Assembly (NCBI GenBank): GCA_033557835.1
Contig: JAWQRO010000324.1
Location: 1 to 43,037 of the forward strand
DNA: 43,037 nucleotides
Source: Helochares maculicollis
Taxonomy: Eukaryota > Arthropoda > Insecta > Coleoptera > Hydrophilidae
Direction of reading: 5' to 3'
This document shows positions 22,380 through 34,082 of the stretch, piece by piece. Position numbers and translations under genes: made by a program. Each line of letters starts with the position of its first letter. The first letter of the stretch is position 1. The notes beneath the pieces were generated by a model that was given only the letters and a program-made list of their open reading frames with translations, did no database searches and was not told where the DNA came from.

Positions 22380-22615
22380 AAGCATTTTTTTGATAGCGCA
22401 AAACGTTGCTCCCACCGCACTACGTTGTCGTTGCGTTAACTTTGGCTTCTCCAGTCGCTAATCAAAGTTCCTAGCACTAGGTCAACCCGGCTAAGCGAAC
22501 TTGCCGGCACTCACAGCTGACTGCCGCAGCAACACGTGAACTTCCTCGTGGCTCTGGTGATGTTTTATTTTGTGCTAATGTGTGATTTATCGTGAGAAAA
22601 TTTAATAGAAGAAAA
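22380..22615 (+). promoter_or_regulatory. Putative promoter and 5' UTR of SLC16 exon 1c
   Basis: Duplicate of the block ahead of exon 1a, with the same ordered motifs, including CTTTGGCTTCTCCAGTCGCT and GCAACACGTG. It lies about 200 bases after the donor of exon 1b, so transcription of 1c would start inside the 1b intron. Confidence 0.55.
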
Positions 22616-22919
22616 ATGGCCGAAGAAACAGCTACCGATATAGAAAATGCGTTGCTCAGCCACAGCGACAGCAAGGTTCCCATCCTTAACGGCAACAACC
22701 ACATTCAAAACGGGGATGTTTTGCCGCCGAAAAAATTAAATATTGACGAAGACGAGGGTTTGCCACCGGATGGCGGATCTCGGGCCTGGTTGGTCATGCT
22801 TGGTTCTTTCTTTTGTAATGGAATAGTTTTTGGAATAATAAATTGTTATAGTGTGATATACACAGAGATCAGGGACAATCTCCACGCGCAAAACGACACC
22901 GATGCGTCCAGCAAAGCAG
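22616..22919 (+). CDS. SLC16 alternative first exon 1c
   Basis: The exon encodes 101 residues plus one base, from ATG 22616 (MAEETATDIENALL), aligned residue for residue with exon 1a (MVEESAADVENSLL). An upstream open extension to 22592 has no ATG, so 22616 is the start. The protein is identical to 1a over SHSDSKVPILNG, PPDGGSRAW and most of TM1 (GIINCYSVIYTEIR). The roughly 18 differences cluster in the polar N-terminal tail (34-50), which faces the cytoplasm. The donor CAG/GTTAGA and the phase are the same as in 1a. It is nearest to the body exon, 5.5 kb away. A recent duplicate of 1a with its own promoter copy; probably gives tissue- or stage-specific expression of a near-identical transporter. 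Confidence 0.85.
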
Positions 22920-25900
22920 GTTAGAATTGATTTTTTCTACCACGATACCATTAAAGTATTAAATCCTTTTGTCGCCAATTATCCTCCTGTTGACCAATAA
23001 AAAATTTCTTAGGAATGAGCCTATACATGTTTAATTGTTGCATCATCTTTTATAGTAGCTAGACTTAATGTAGCGTAGCGTGACATACCGTAGTATATTT
23101 TTTGGCTACTCTATTGATCAAAGCTAAAAATACATTATAAGTTGTATATTTACATAGAATGGAAGAAGCGTACAATCGCCCGAAACTGATGCAATTTTCG
23201 ATTTAATTTAGTTGTTTTTTATTATTTTTCCCTCAATTTAAAGTTGAATTAAATAATTGGTCCTAATGGAGTTTAACTTTAAGCGCCATCAAATAGAAGC
23301 CAATTTATTTGCAAATTATTGCGAGGCTAAAAATAGACGGAAATATTGTTTAGCTTTGAACTTCGAAAATCAACACTAAGAGGTGTGCGTATTTCTTTGG
23401 GGACGTCAGGAATATTTTCTCCAAATTTAAACTGGCCCCAAAATACTACCTTGCCATATAAAAAGACAGTGCTCATTAAGACAGGTCTATTTCCGTATAA
23501 CTTTGTTTTGCATTTTAGCTCGTATTTCATGTGACTAAATTTGCGAACAATTTGCGCAGCGACAAAGAAGCACTTTGTCCAAAAATGCCAACTGGACAAA
23601 GCATCTGCTACTATAAATGCATAAACGGCAACCTCGAGCTCTGTAAACACAATCTGCTATTTTTGCTAATAAAATTGATATCTAACTCCCAATAGCCTGT
23701 TGTAGATAATTCTCTTGATAATTGTTTACTGGTGATATGCCCCCACATTGGCAATATCTTTCTTTCTCTTGCATGATCAATATCACACCAATATGAAATT
23801 GCTTGATATTTAAAATCAGGGAAGGGACTTTTACTAGCTTTAATGGTTTGTAATTTTCAACAGCGTTATTTTCAATACAAATAAGTATTTTAGGACATTG
23901 TTAACTTGGTAAATAGTATCCTACTTTGTTAAAGAAGAGAATTCATTAAAAACTGTATTACATTTTAAACATTTATAAATATCATATTACTCTTCTATTT
24001 TCATAATTTAGTGCAGACCTTCAAAATTAACGACTGCGTAGTTAATGTTCTATAGTCACTGTAATTTTATAGGCAACAAGCCCGTGTGCTAAATAACGAA
24101 ACAGTATAGATACATAAATGAATTGTGTTAGTAAAAAAAAGAATAAATAGATATTTCATATTAAGCCTATTTTTTATTGTTTATGAAAATGGGGCCAACT
24201 TTCTATATCATTGCATATAAGTTTTATCAAAAACATATAAGGCAGTAGCATGAAATTATTTTTCAGGTTTCAGTAACTATTTAGTCTCTGATTCGGCAAA
24301 CATATTAATTAGAGACAAATTCGTTTTAGTTTGGCCTTCTAGGAAAATAGTACGCCACACTATTTTTATTTATATTATAGACCTCAATACTTTGTCTTCT
24401 AGTGATAAAAACTCTGTTGATCCGGAAAAAATTGACATTTACATGTAGATGTTTATACGAATGGTTATAACAATTGGCAGATTTTTATCAGATGTGAATA
24501 AAAACATTAACAGCTGAGTCTAATCATCACCTTTAAACCTTGTTGCTTCTTCTGCTGGAATATATAAGCAAAGTTTTTGTGAGACTAACTGAATCGTCCT
24601 GAATACATATATTTAAATTCGTCTAGTTAATTAATATTACATTATTTTTATGCTAAACAAGTTCTGTTGGAAGAGTGATTACTATTTGCGTGAATGTATT
24701 AAACTGGAATCTGAGCATCTTGAGACTGAGTTCGGGAAGCAATAATTTGTATTTTGAGTTTAAAATTCAGCAGAAAAAGTATTCAACGTAAATAGTACAT
24801 GTTATATTCTCAATGCATAATCATAGAACGAATATTGTAAAACTCTATAAATATTTTTGCTTTCATTTTAAAATGAATATTTATATGACTCTTTAAAATA
24901 AGCTATCATTAATGAGCAACGATTTTTTTACTATGCTGATGGGCTGAGATCCTGCAGCACCCTGGCAGGCTTTCACTATAACTGTTCAATGTTTGCTCAA
25001 TTAAAACAGTACTACAATCAAAGTTTCCTGCTCCCATTTTCCGCTTACTTTTCAAATCAACGTGGTTTTGATCTATTTTTAAACACATATGTCCGCCTAG
25101 CTAATTTTAATTATATTGGCACAGTTTTCTAAATTTCATTCTGCGAAATTTGCTGTAGTGAAAATAGTAAAAGCTATTCATTACTCAATTACGTCAATTT
25201 CTTATATTTTGATATTACTTGAACCAAAATTTACTGACTCCTACGATTAAACACACTTACAAGGCAAATAGTTTCAGCAATTGTTCGTGTTAAACGTTAT
25301 AATGTTATTTTTACGAGCTATTTGTTTATTAGTCCACTGATAAGACTGTCACTAATTCCTTTATAGCTTCCGCTTTCTATTTTTGCACATCGCAACTTAA
25401 ATCAGTCATCTTTAAAATGAAGTAATAAACTGATAACACTTTTGAAATACGCTGATTTAGATAATTTGGGTTTTTGATATCATTCGCTACAGAAATGAAT
25501 TGATTTGTTACTACATTTACGCATAGAAATTTCTACTGCAAGGTTCTTCTAATCTAATAAAAATTGATAATTATATACAATTTCTTTTTCACGAGAAAAT
25601 AACTTAAATCGTCTGGCATTAACCTTTTGGCTTGAGCTCATGCATCAACAATCAGTTTTGTAAGTTATTGTTCATTGCCTTTATTTACATGACATAGATT
25701 TCGAGGTTTTTCTTATTATTATCTAATTATTAGAAGTTCTGACACATATAAGAATCGTCTTGAATATTTAAGGCATATTATTTGGTTTATATATTTGTCG
25801 AATTTGTGAAGCAATTTCATTTTACAAATTCAAGTGTTTCACTTATTATTCTCTTGCAATTTATCTGAAATTGGTGATGTGTTTTTTATTCACAGAGGTT

Positions 25901-28463
25901 TTTCTTTTGAAAGTCAACGTATTACTATGAAAATTAAATTATTGTGATTTTTGCATCATTAAAAATTCATTTGAGCTTAGCTGTTGAGATATATTTTAGA
26001 ACTTAAATAAGTTTACTATTTACAAATTAATATGAAACAAAATGCAAAGATTGCAGCTAACAATACTCACTTTGCATTTTGCCAAAAATGAGTGCACTGG
26101 TGGAATGGTTGTTCAAAACTATTTATTGTTATTTTTCGTCTTTTTCGTCTTGGAAATTAAGTGTTTTGTTAAACACCAAGATGACATAAAGAAAAATATT
26201 AGTTATTAATAAAAGATCCAGAGCAAGCTTTTGAAAAGGTAAGCCAAAAAATGGAAGCCTTAAAATTTAAACGAGAATATGGTCGTTTAATTTTGCAATT
26301 TGCATATTTTTTCGCAACCAAAACGAGTCATTTCTTGATCATATTGAGTCATGCAAAAGAAAAGTGAATTATCTACAACAATCGGAACGATTAGAACAAC
26401 GGTCAAGCTGCGATGAAACTCCGAAAGGTTATGAAAAGCATAAACTCAACCAAAAGAGATGATCACAATTTTCTTAACAAGGGCGAATTCAGCACCACAT
26501 GAAAGTATTGTCAATAAAAAATGAAATGCATCGGAACCTTCGGCATAGGCCATAAGTATTGATTAACAGGAAAGGTTTGTCTACTTCATGACAATGCTAG
26601 CCCTCTACTCACATAACGCAATAATATTTAAACAGTGAACTGTAAAATATTTACTTACATGTCATACCCTTTAGCCCTTGTACCTAATGGTTATAATTTT
26701 CATAACGGTCTTGATTACTTCTAAAAAGATGTTGCAAAACTTCTTTTCATGATTTTGTAATTTTTTGGGCAAACAAAACTTGCATCATACTGACAAAAGT
26801 GTATAAAATTTTCTATTTTGATTAACAAAGTATAGCTTAAAGTAAATACATGAAATGTACAGTAGTGTCAAACGCCGCAGCAGCTCTTTTTACAACAATA
26901 TACATACTTTATTAGTTTCAAAATTTATAATTGGTATCAAATTTAGTCATTTTGTCTCGTTTCCTTTTATTAACAATATATTACTAGCGTTTTAAAACAA
27001 ACTTGTAACCATTGAAGATAGGTAATAAATAAAGGCTATCAATTAATTTTAGTTTCAATTCTGAAAATACCTATCAAATAGTTATAAAGGTATCAAAAAC
27101 AAAAAAAGACAGGATGTAATTTTCATCAGACACTCAGCATCGCAATAAAGAACAAGAAAACTATTCATCACTGCCTTCAATTGAATTACAAAAACAAACA
27201 ATCGTTTAACATACATAAGACAGCGCATACATGTGGTGTTAAAACTGATTAAGCAGCTATTGTATATGTAAATTTATACAAATTTAGCTGATCTAATGTA
27301 AGTTTCACTTATGCTTATGATTTATAACGAACATGTCGCATATTTGTATAATCATTAGAGCTATAATAACCTCTTGGCAGCTACGTAAAAAATCCCTTTC
27401 ATTAAAAAACTAATTACCTCTGCTTATTGAATACCTACATATAATGTCGACCACTCGAGGCTTTAATACCGTAATACGTTCACATGGAACATTTAAAGCT
27501 TTAGAAATCATCCTTTATTGGTTCCGTCGCGTATAATTGCCTTCTTTTCAATAGAAAATTACAATTTTTAAATCTATGTTTAAGTCAAGGTTTATCGAAA
27601 TGTGGAAACCTTTTTCTTTTCAGTTTTAATTTGGAAGTAACTGATTTTTTATTTTAATAGAATAAGCCTTTTAATATTCGATTGTCGGGTAAGTTCATGC
27701 TAAGTTTGGAGAAATGCAGTAGATTTAAATTTTACTATGCAGTTAGTATTCTCTATCATTGGGGCAGCACGAAAATTTCGTTCTTCTAGAAACTCTCAGG
27801 TTTTTCAAAGAAACAGTTTTCTCCGTGACTTTTTTAGCTCGACAGAGAGTTGAAGTACCTCCAGGGAAATTTTGCAATGTCCAAAGACCATTTAAACCGA
27901 AAACTACTCTGATGGAAAACGACGCTCTTCCGACTTAATAGTGCTACCTTTAATTTACCTAATTCAGAACTTCTGTTTGAAAAAAGTTCATAATACTAGA
28001 TACAGTATCTTTCCAATCCTACAAGACAAACTATGCTTTTTTTGGGCTCATCCCTTTTTACTCAAAAACTTTTTTGCTCAACATCAGCATCAGCTTCAGC
28101 GGCATGTTCAATATCAAAAGTGAGGAATACAAAAAAATTGCTTTTCTCTCACCATATTTGGTAGAGCATCAATCAAACACTACAGCCAAAGAAACAAAAG
28201 TTTTTAATAAACCTTGTTATAATATTTGCCAAAATATACATTGACCATGCGGCAACAGTCTATAGCAGGTTGTGGAAAAAAAGTATTTATTGAAAAAAGA
28301 AAATTCTTTCCGGACAAACCAATATACAGAATTGTCTTTACGCTACCTACCAAAATTTGGCATGAACTTTCCAGAGAACTGAATACGCAAGAATATCTTG
28401 AATAAGAACATATTTTCAATTATAAGAAAACAACAATCACTAACATTTTCATTTTGGTTGCAG
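22920..28463. other. Long intron between exon 1c and the SLC16 body exon
   Basis: The first 830 bases are homologous to the sequence after exon 1a. No further SLC16 exon or exon remnant was found, which supports one shared body exon rather than three complete genes. A mariner relic lies at about 26290-26620. The rest is AT-rich DNA with nothing recognised; a 60-codon open frame at 27941-28123 has no resemblance to any family. Confidence 0.55.
26290..26620 (+). mobile_element. Dead mariner-type fragment, possibly cecropia group
   Basis: On the plus strand ESFLDHIESCKRK is followed by LEQRSSCDETPKGYEKHKL, which lines up with the FLDRIVTCDEKW and QWLDRDEAPKHFPKP stretches of cecropia/Hsmar1-type mariners. 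CLLHDNASPLLT downstream in another frame matches LLHDNARPH, the second catalytic Asp region. Stops, frame changes and loss of the first catalytic Asp show that it is inactive. It lies in the SLC16 intron, same strand as the host gene. Confidence 0.6.
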
Positions 28464-29704
28464 CATTGGTGGGTTCCCTCACAATGGGAACAACCTTCAT
28501 GATGTCTTCGGTGGCAGGCGTCCTCACAGACATGATTGGCCTTAGAACAACTGCTCTTCTGGGTGGTTGTCTAGCAACATCAGGACTCTTCCTGTCGTCT
28601 TTCTTCTCGCACGTTGTAGAAGTTTTGTATTTCACCTATGGTATTATGTTCGGAGTTGGTTCCGCTTTAGCTTACACTCCATCCTTAGCCATTTTGGGAC
28701 ATTATTTTCGCAAATATTTAGGTGTAGTAAACGGTGTAGTGACTGCCGGAAGTTCAGTTTTCACAATGGTCCTGCCGTTCGTGCTGCAGGCCTTCCTGGC
28801 GAAGACTGGGCTGGAGTGGACTTTCAGGCTTTTATCTGTGATTGCTTGTGGCTTAATAATCAGTGCTATGTTCTTCAAACCCGTGGTTAAAAGAAAGAGA
28901 GTTATTAAGAATAGCTGTAAAACAGCTTTCAATCTCTCTATTTGGACAAATAAGAAGTACGTTATATGGGCTTTGGTTATTGGGTTTTCTTTGAGCGGTT
29001 ACTTCGTGCCTTATGTACACATGCTCAAGTTTGTCGAAGACAATTTTTCACCGGACGATGACGGCAAAATACCCGTTACGTGCATTGGATTGGCTTCTGG
29101 AATTGGAAGGTTGGTGTTTGGGTACTTATCGGATTATCCAAGGATCAACAGGATATTTCTTCAGCAGATCGCTTTCTTCACTATAGGCGCCATCACAGTA
29201 TTTTTGCCTTCGACAGCCGGCATCTTCCCCTTGCTTATATTTTTAACATTTGTCATGGGGATTTTCGATGGCTGCTTCATATCTTTGATTGGCCCTATTG
29301 CTTTCGATATAGTTGGCCAAAGCGGTGGAACTCAAGCAATAGGATTCCTATTAGGAATCGCGTCCATACCATTGACGATAGGTCCGTTCATCGCGGGAAT
29401 TTTATACGACAAAATGGGTTCGTACGAAGTAGCATTTAGGCTATCAGGAATACCTCCCATTCTAGGAGCTTTGCTTATGTTCACTATGCGTTGCGTCCGA
29501 CCTCCTCGTACGAATGTGGATTATGAATATGAAGAGCCCCAATTGAACTATAAAAACGCGGATTTCACCAAAGATGGATCACCGGTGACCATAGATGGTC
29601 TTAAAAAAGGTAGGTTGTTTCCAAAAAATACCATGTCTACGAAAATTTGGTGTGATAATAAAGATATGCAAAACAAACGGTGCTATAGTTACTCAATATT
29701 GTAG
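28464..29704 (+). CDS. SLC16 (monocarboxylate transporter-like) body exon, TM2-TM12
   Basis: This exon supplies 412 residues after the shared Ala and ends at TAG 29702-29704. It carries major-facilitator features: GVLTDMIGLR between TM2 and TM3, GIMFGVGSALAYTPSLAILG in TM4, GVVNGVVTAGSS in TM5, then a short central loop (only about 25 residues). In the C-terminal half GLASGIGRLVFGYLSD (TM8, with the GR that the family keeps), GIFDGCFISLIGPIAFDIVG and GFLLGIASIPLTIGPFIAG follow. Eleven helices can be counted, which with TM1 from a first exon makes twelve. SLC16 proteins move monocarboxylates, thyroid hormone, creatine, carnitine or similar substrates; the substrate here cannot be told. The acceptor TTTTGGTTGCAG/CA fits all three first exons. 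A possible donor AAAAG/GTAGGT at 29609 could swap the last 31 residues for another exon. Confidence 0.9.
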
Positions 29705-31979
29705 TTATTTGTAAAGGTGCTTAAATGCTACAACATGTGTTCATTTTTTATAATCTGCCATTCCATTTGAGTGATACAAAGCTTTCAGCAACTTATCTGT
29801 GATAAAACTATTGAAATTAAAACCACTCATTTAAGGTGCTATTTGTTTGTAATTAGTTTATTCATTTGGCTAAACTATTTTGTTAAGCTGCGTGAAGTAC
29901 TGAGCTATTTTATTTTAGTAGTAAAACAAAGCATTGCACAAGATTTTTATGGAGGTTTTTGTGCTACACGAATATCTAAAAAAAAACTTGTTAGCCAGCG
30001 ACAAAAACACTGGTACATCCTTTTTTCTTACGAGAAAATGGGAAATAATTAAGATAATCTGTGAAGCGAACCAAAAAATACAAGGGAGTGATAACGAATA
30101 CGGTTTCCGTCTTGGATTACAGTTTGTACAAAACATCCGCTTTGACTTTGGTATCCAGTTTCGCCGTTGGTAAATAATCTTAGGATTATTAGCACTCTAT
30201 ACGTACAAATAATCCTATTATTACTAGCTATACATGTTGTATATTTACATGATGCCGGTGTATTATCAAATATATCGAGAAAATTCTCTCCATTACACTT
30301 AATATGCTATCCGGATTCTCAGTGGGAAACTCGTGAACTTTATCGCAAAAATTTAAAAATAAATATTTAATGTCAGACATCTGTGCAATAAATAATCGAA
30401 TAACAGCATTGTTTACGAAAATTGAAAGCGTGACGGTTGCCAGAAGTTTTGATTAAAAATGTGGTGTGCAACTTTCAAAGGTTTTCACACAAATCAATGC
30501 GTAGAAAACGCGCAATTAGAAAAAGAGGCGTGCCTCTGAGTCGGTCTTGTTCTTGCTTCAGAGTGGAGAATTCTATATTTTTAAAAGCATATTGGATGCA
30601 AACCTAAGAATCAGTAAAATGTTATTTGAATCGTACCTGAATATAGATAAAAACTGAGTCTCAGTATAAAACACATTCGAAATGCTCTCATCTTCTGTAG
30701 AGGCCAATGCCATTTTTTATCAATTAATATTTTCACAATTGCCTACTCACCGCCGAATTCTTTCAATTAAATATTAATTAGCACAATTGGGTGCGAGACC
30801 CGACTAGACGTTCAGTTTATAATATTTTTTTCATTTTTAATTAATTAATTTCAATAACTCTTGACTAGAGCTTTATCTGCTCCCATTGGATCTCACCGTA
30901 GGAAAGTAGTGAATGAATTTAATTACATGCGCATAGCCTTAATCAAATCTAAATACCAACATGCAAATTCTTCAAATAAACAGGACTTGGCTCAAACCCC
31001 AGTAGAGTACGATTTAACTAGTCGATGAAAATAGAAAATGCATAAATTCTTTGACTTATTCTATTTATAAGAAGACGCTGTTTCAAGGTTGTTATCACGG
31101 CCCCTAGGCGTCGGTGTTATCAAAAATAACTGATCTACTGATAGGTATTTCTCTTTTATATTAGTTAATTCAATAACTTTTCCAATTCAATTCTATCGGA
31201 ATTTTAATCTTTTACATATCTATAGTTCATACGCCCTTTGCTGTTGAGGCATTTCTTGTATAACAGAATATGCTGTTTTAAACAACCCTCATTGTAGAGA
31301 GTTAAGAAAACGCGCATTGCTTTATCAAATACTAAGAATATTGACTTATCATTTACTTCAGTAGAGAAATTATAATGTATATATAAGATTTTTGATACTT
31401 TTCTACAAAGCAACCAATATTTGCGAATATTGTAAGCATCCAAACTACAATAAATACTATATAAGATAATCATTCAAATCAAACTGCCGTTCGTTGTGTA
31501 CTAGTTAAACTGAAATCATAACTTTGATTTATTTGCGTCGGTAGTGCACTAACATTATGATCTTACGATCAATTGTTTTTAGATTTTTTGGTCAGCCTTA
31601 AATGCTTGTCGTAATATAAGCAAATACCCTGTGTCTTAAGGCACATAAAAAATTTCAAAAAGATTGATTTTTAGGACAATAAATACTCCAGGTCTTAGAA
31701 ATGGCAGAAACGACCAAAATTTTCAATTGACAAGTTGGTTCTATTATCCTGGCCTCTCAGACAAAAAAAAAGAAAAAATTCTGAGCAGTAATAGCAAAAA
31801 CCAATATTAAATTTAAATGTGAATAAACCTGACTATTTATTTCAACTGGAATCATACAAATCTTTTTACATCTTATAAACCTCTTCATTTGGTGATTGCA
31901 ATGGATTCATCACCGGTGATTAAACAATGCCAAAAACTATTACGCTTAAGACTGACAAGCCCAATTACACATGTGACAA
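29705..31979. other. Intergenic DNA after the SLC16 gene
   Basis: No clear AATAAA follows the SLC16 stop within 300 bases, so the mRNA may run on or splice from 29609. Open frames at 29771-30173 and 31204-31473 overlap one another on both strands, are low-complexity and resemble no family. Confidence 0.4.
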
Positions 31980-32310
31980 ATCGGCCATAAAATGTCTTCG
32001 GGTGCAGTCCATACGGACTCAATTTCTATACCTTTGTATCATTCTCAGTGATATAAAGCAACATGAAATTGATGGTTCACGCCTAATGTAAATGCAAATG
32101 CTTCGAGCGTTTAACACAAATTTTCATCCAATAATACTTCCTATTTCGCATCTTCAAATATTTTCAACTTTTCGCTACATTCTTCAAGTCTTAAAACAGC
32201 AACATCTCTAACACCTTCAACCTCCAACAAATGCTTCTCAAAGCAATCGATGTGCTGGAGGTCCAGATTACTTCTTTGCTCTTGTAAATGCTTATTTGAT
32301 TAAAAATTCC
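31980..32310 (-). mobile_element. Dead mariner-type fragment, irritans-like DNA-binding half
   Basis: On the minus strand IFEDAK.EVLLDENLC.TLE and AFTLGVNHQ are read in one frame (about 32070-32165). They match KKFEDAELEALLDEDSCQTQ and ELAETLGV of irritans-group mariner transposases, and are followed by remnants of the VWTAPE linker. Upstream in the same frame is an altered N-terminal region. Only the DNA-binding half is recognisable, with several stops. Confidence 0.65.
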
Positions 32311-34055
32311 ATAATTTCACGGGAATACAAAACCGCTAATATTTTAAGATTATGTTAATTTCGGAGATCCAACTTTACTGTAGATTATTTTTGACATAAT
32401 TTTAACTGTAACATATTGGTGGCACCAATTGTTATTAACAGTGGCATATCCACTTGCACTTCCAATAACATGATGTAGAACAACAATGTTGATAGTACAT
32501 CGCCCTGGCTCAGACCATTATTCATTGCAAAATTGTTCTTTATTCGCTCCTTGTATTCAGTATGTTACAGTTGTTTTCACTTGCCTGTTGGACCCTTTCA
32601 TTGCCGTATGTTCAAGTTCGACTGTATTGTATATAAAGTTTTTTAAGTCTTTACCCACAAACAATATATATACTTCATTTCTCCGGATCTTAAAATAATT
32701 GCATGAAATGATTTACATTGTATTTTAAATTATTAATTTTTAATTACACTTTCGTGGTCTTACGTAACTCACTGTTTTGTTTTATATAGTTCCACGATAT
32801 TCATTAATTCATTATGGGGGTAAGTTGCTAAATTGCAACATCATTCATTTAGAACATAAATCAGAAACAAGCCAAACAAAATAGTTTAGCTCCAACAATT
32901 TGATGTTGTTCCTATGAAATTATAAGTCTATAGATAGTCATTTATACAATCAATTCTTGGATTTTTCAATTAAAAAATGAATATATTAGTCAGTGTCACT
33001 TGTACAGCAAGCAGAATATCTGTAGTTTTTGTAAAAGCACTCTAATCATAAATTAATTTTTTGCAGAGGCGGCAATCAAGAAGAAGTGAAGGGGTTCCCT
33101 CTAGTCCTCACAAACAGAATTATATACCAACTAGTATGACAATTTTTTTCTAACTTATTTATTCAGACTTTGCTTTTACAATTATTCTGCTTGCTATTCT
33201 CCTTACTTTCAACTAATTGTGTTTGTTTTTAGTCATTGTTACGTTTGTGTCTTCCTTAAGCTGATGTAATAATTGTAGAGGCAACTCATAGTTAGAACTA
33301 ATTATTCCTTAAACTATTATTACTTAGTTTTTAGCTAAATCATAAGTAGATATTTTGCAATTTTGTACGGTGTCATGTATTATTAAATCGTCTTTTCTTA
33401 ATTCATTATTTTATTTTTCATTTTTATTTTATTAAGCCATATTTTTTGTTAAAAGCTTATTGAACTGTTATTTTAGTCATCCCATTGAAATTTTATCAAC
33501 CTCAATTGTTTTATAATCTCTATATTTTTATAAATTATTTAAATCGCCATAATTTTGTTTTTGTTGCTAAAATAATTATTTTTTCGACTAGAATTGTTTA
33601 CGCTATAACTTTATAGCCCTAATTTTTCAACAAGATTTTTGTTTCATCGTTTATATTTTTAACACATTGTATTTTATTGATAAATTGAATTAGTAATTTT
33701 ATTATTTAATTATAAGACAATAAAAAACGAAGCTGTAAAAAATGTAGAAACTTCAGAGTAAGTTTATACATTTTTTTGTTAAAGAAAATGGGCGCACGTA
33801 CTGTATCTCAAACCACTTAACAACATATCAAGTGCAAATATATAGATATACATTTAAGATATAGATTTTTATGTAATTGAACATATTTATATTGCTGAGA
33901 AATAAAGAAACAATTAAAACTAGAAATAACGGTGATTATTTCTTTTATTTTAATTTAACTATAAAGAAAATATTTTTTGCAATATTTATATACAACGTAT
34001 TTACACAATTATACACATTGACATTTAAATATAATATAAAATTAAAAGTAATAAG
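32311..34055. other. Intergenic DNA between the convergent SLC16 and SUGP1 genes
   Basis: Very AT-rich; no gene was recognised. The reverse complement of AATAAA at 33944-33949 lies about 107 bases downstream of the SUGP1 stop and is the likely SUGP1 polyadenylation signal (minus strand). Confidence 0.5.
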
Positions 34056-34082
34056 TTAATAGTAAGGTCTTCTTGGGTTATT
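34056..34082 (-). CDS. SUGP1: SUGP1 terminal micro-coding exon (NNPRRPYY)
   Basis: Only 27 coding bases. The acceptor TCTTTCAG precedes AATAACCCAAGAAGACCTTA, giving NNPRRPYY and TAA. It completes the PNPL/NNPRRPYY end that SUGP1 proteins share. It is 2.4 kb from the previous exon and easily missed by gene finders. Confidence 0.85.
   Translation of the reverse strand, partial: NNPRRPYY

Noticed and set aside
22592..22615. Longer start for exon 1c (GTG at 22592)
   Set aside because: GTG is not a usual animal start, and the homologous exon 1a starts at the position matching ATG 22616.
18097..22919. Three separate complete SLC16 genes
   Set aside because: Only one body exon exists in the window, no remnants of others lie between the first exons, and all three share the same splice phase with it.
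28567..28890. Second-frame open frames over the SLC16 body exon (also 29080-29439)
   Set aside because: They overlap a clear transporter reading frame and show no family resemblance.
29771..30370. Cluster of overlapping open frames on both strands
   Set aside because: Low-complexity translations rich in Ile, Leu and Tyr as expected from AT-rich DNA; overlapping frames on both strands exclude each other.
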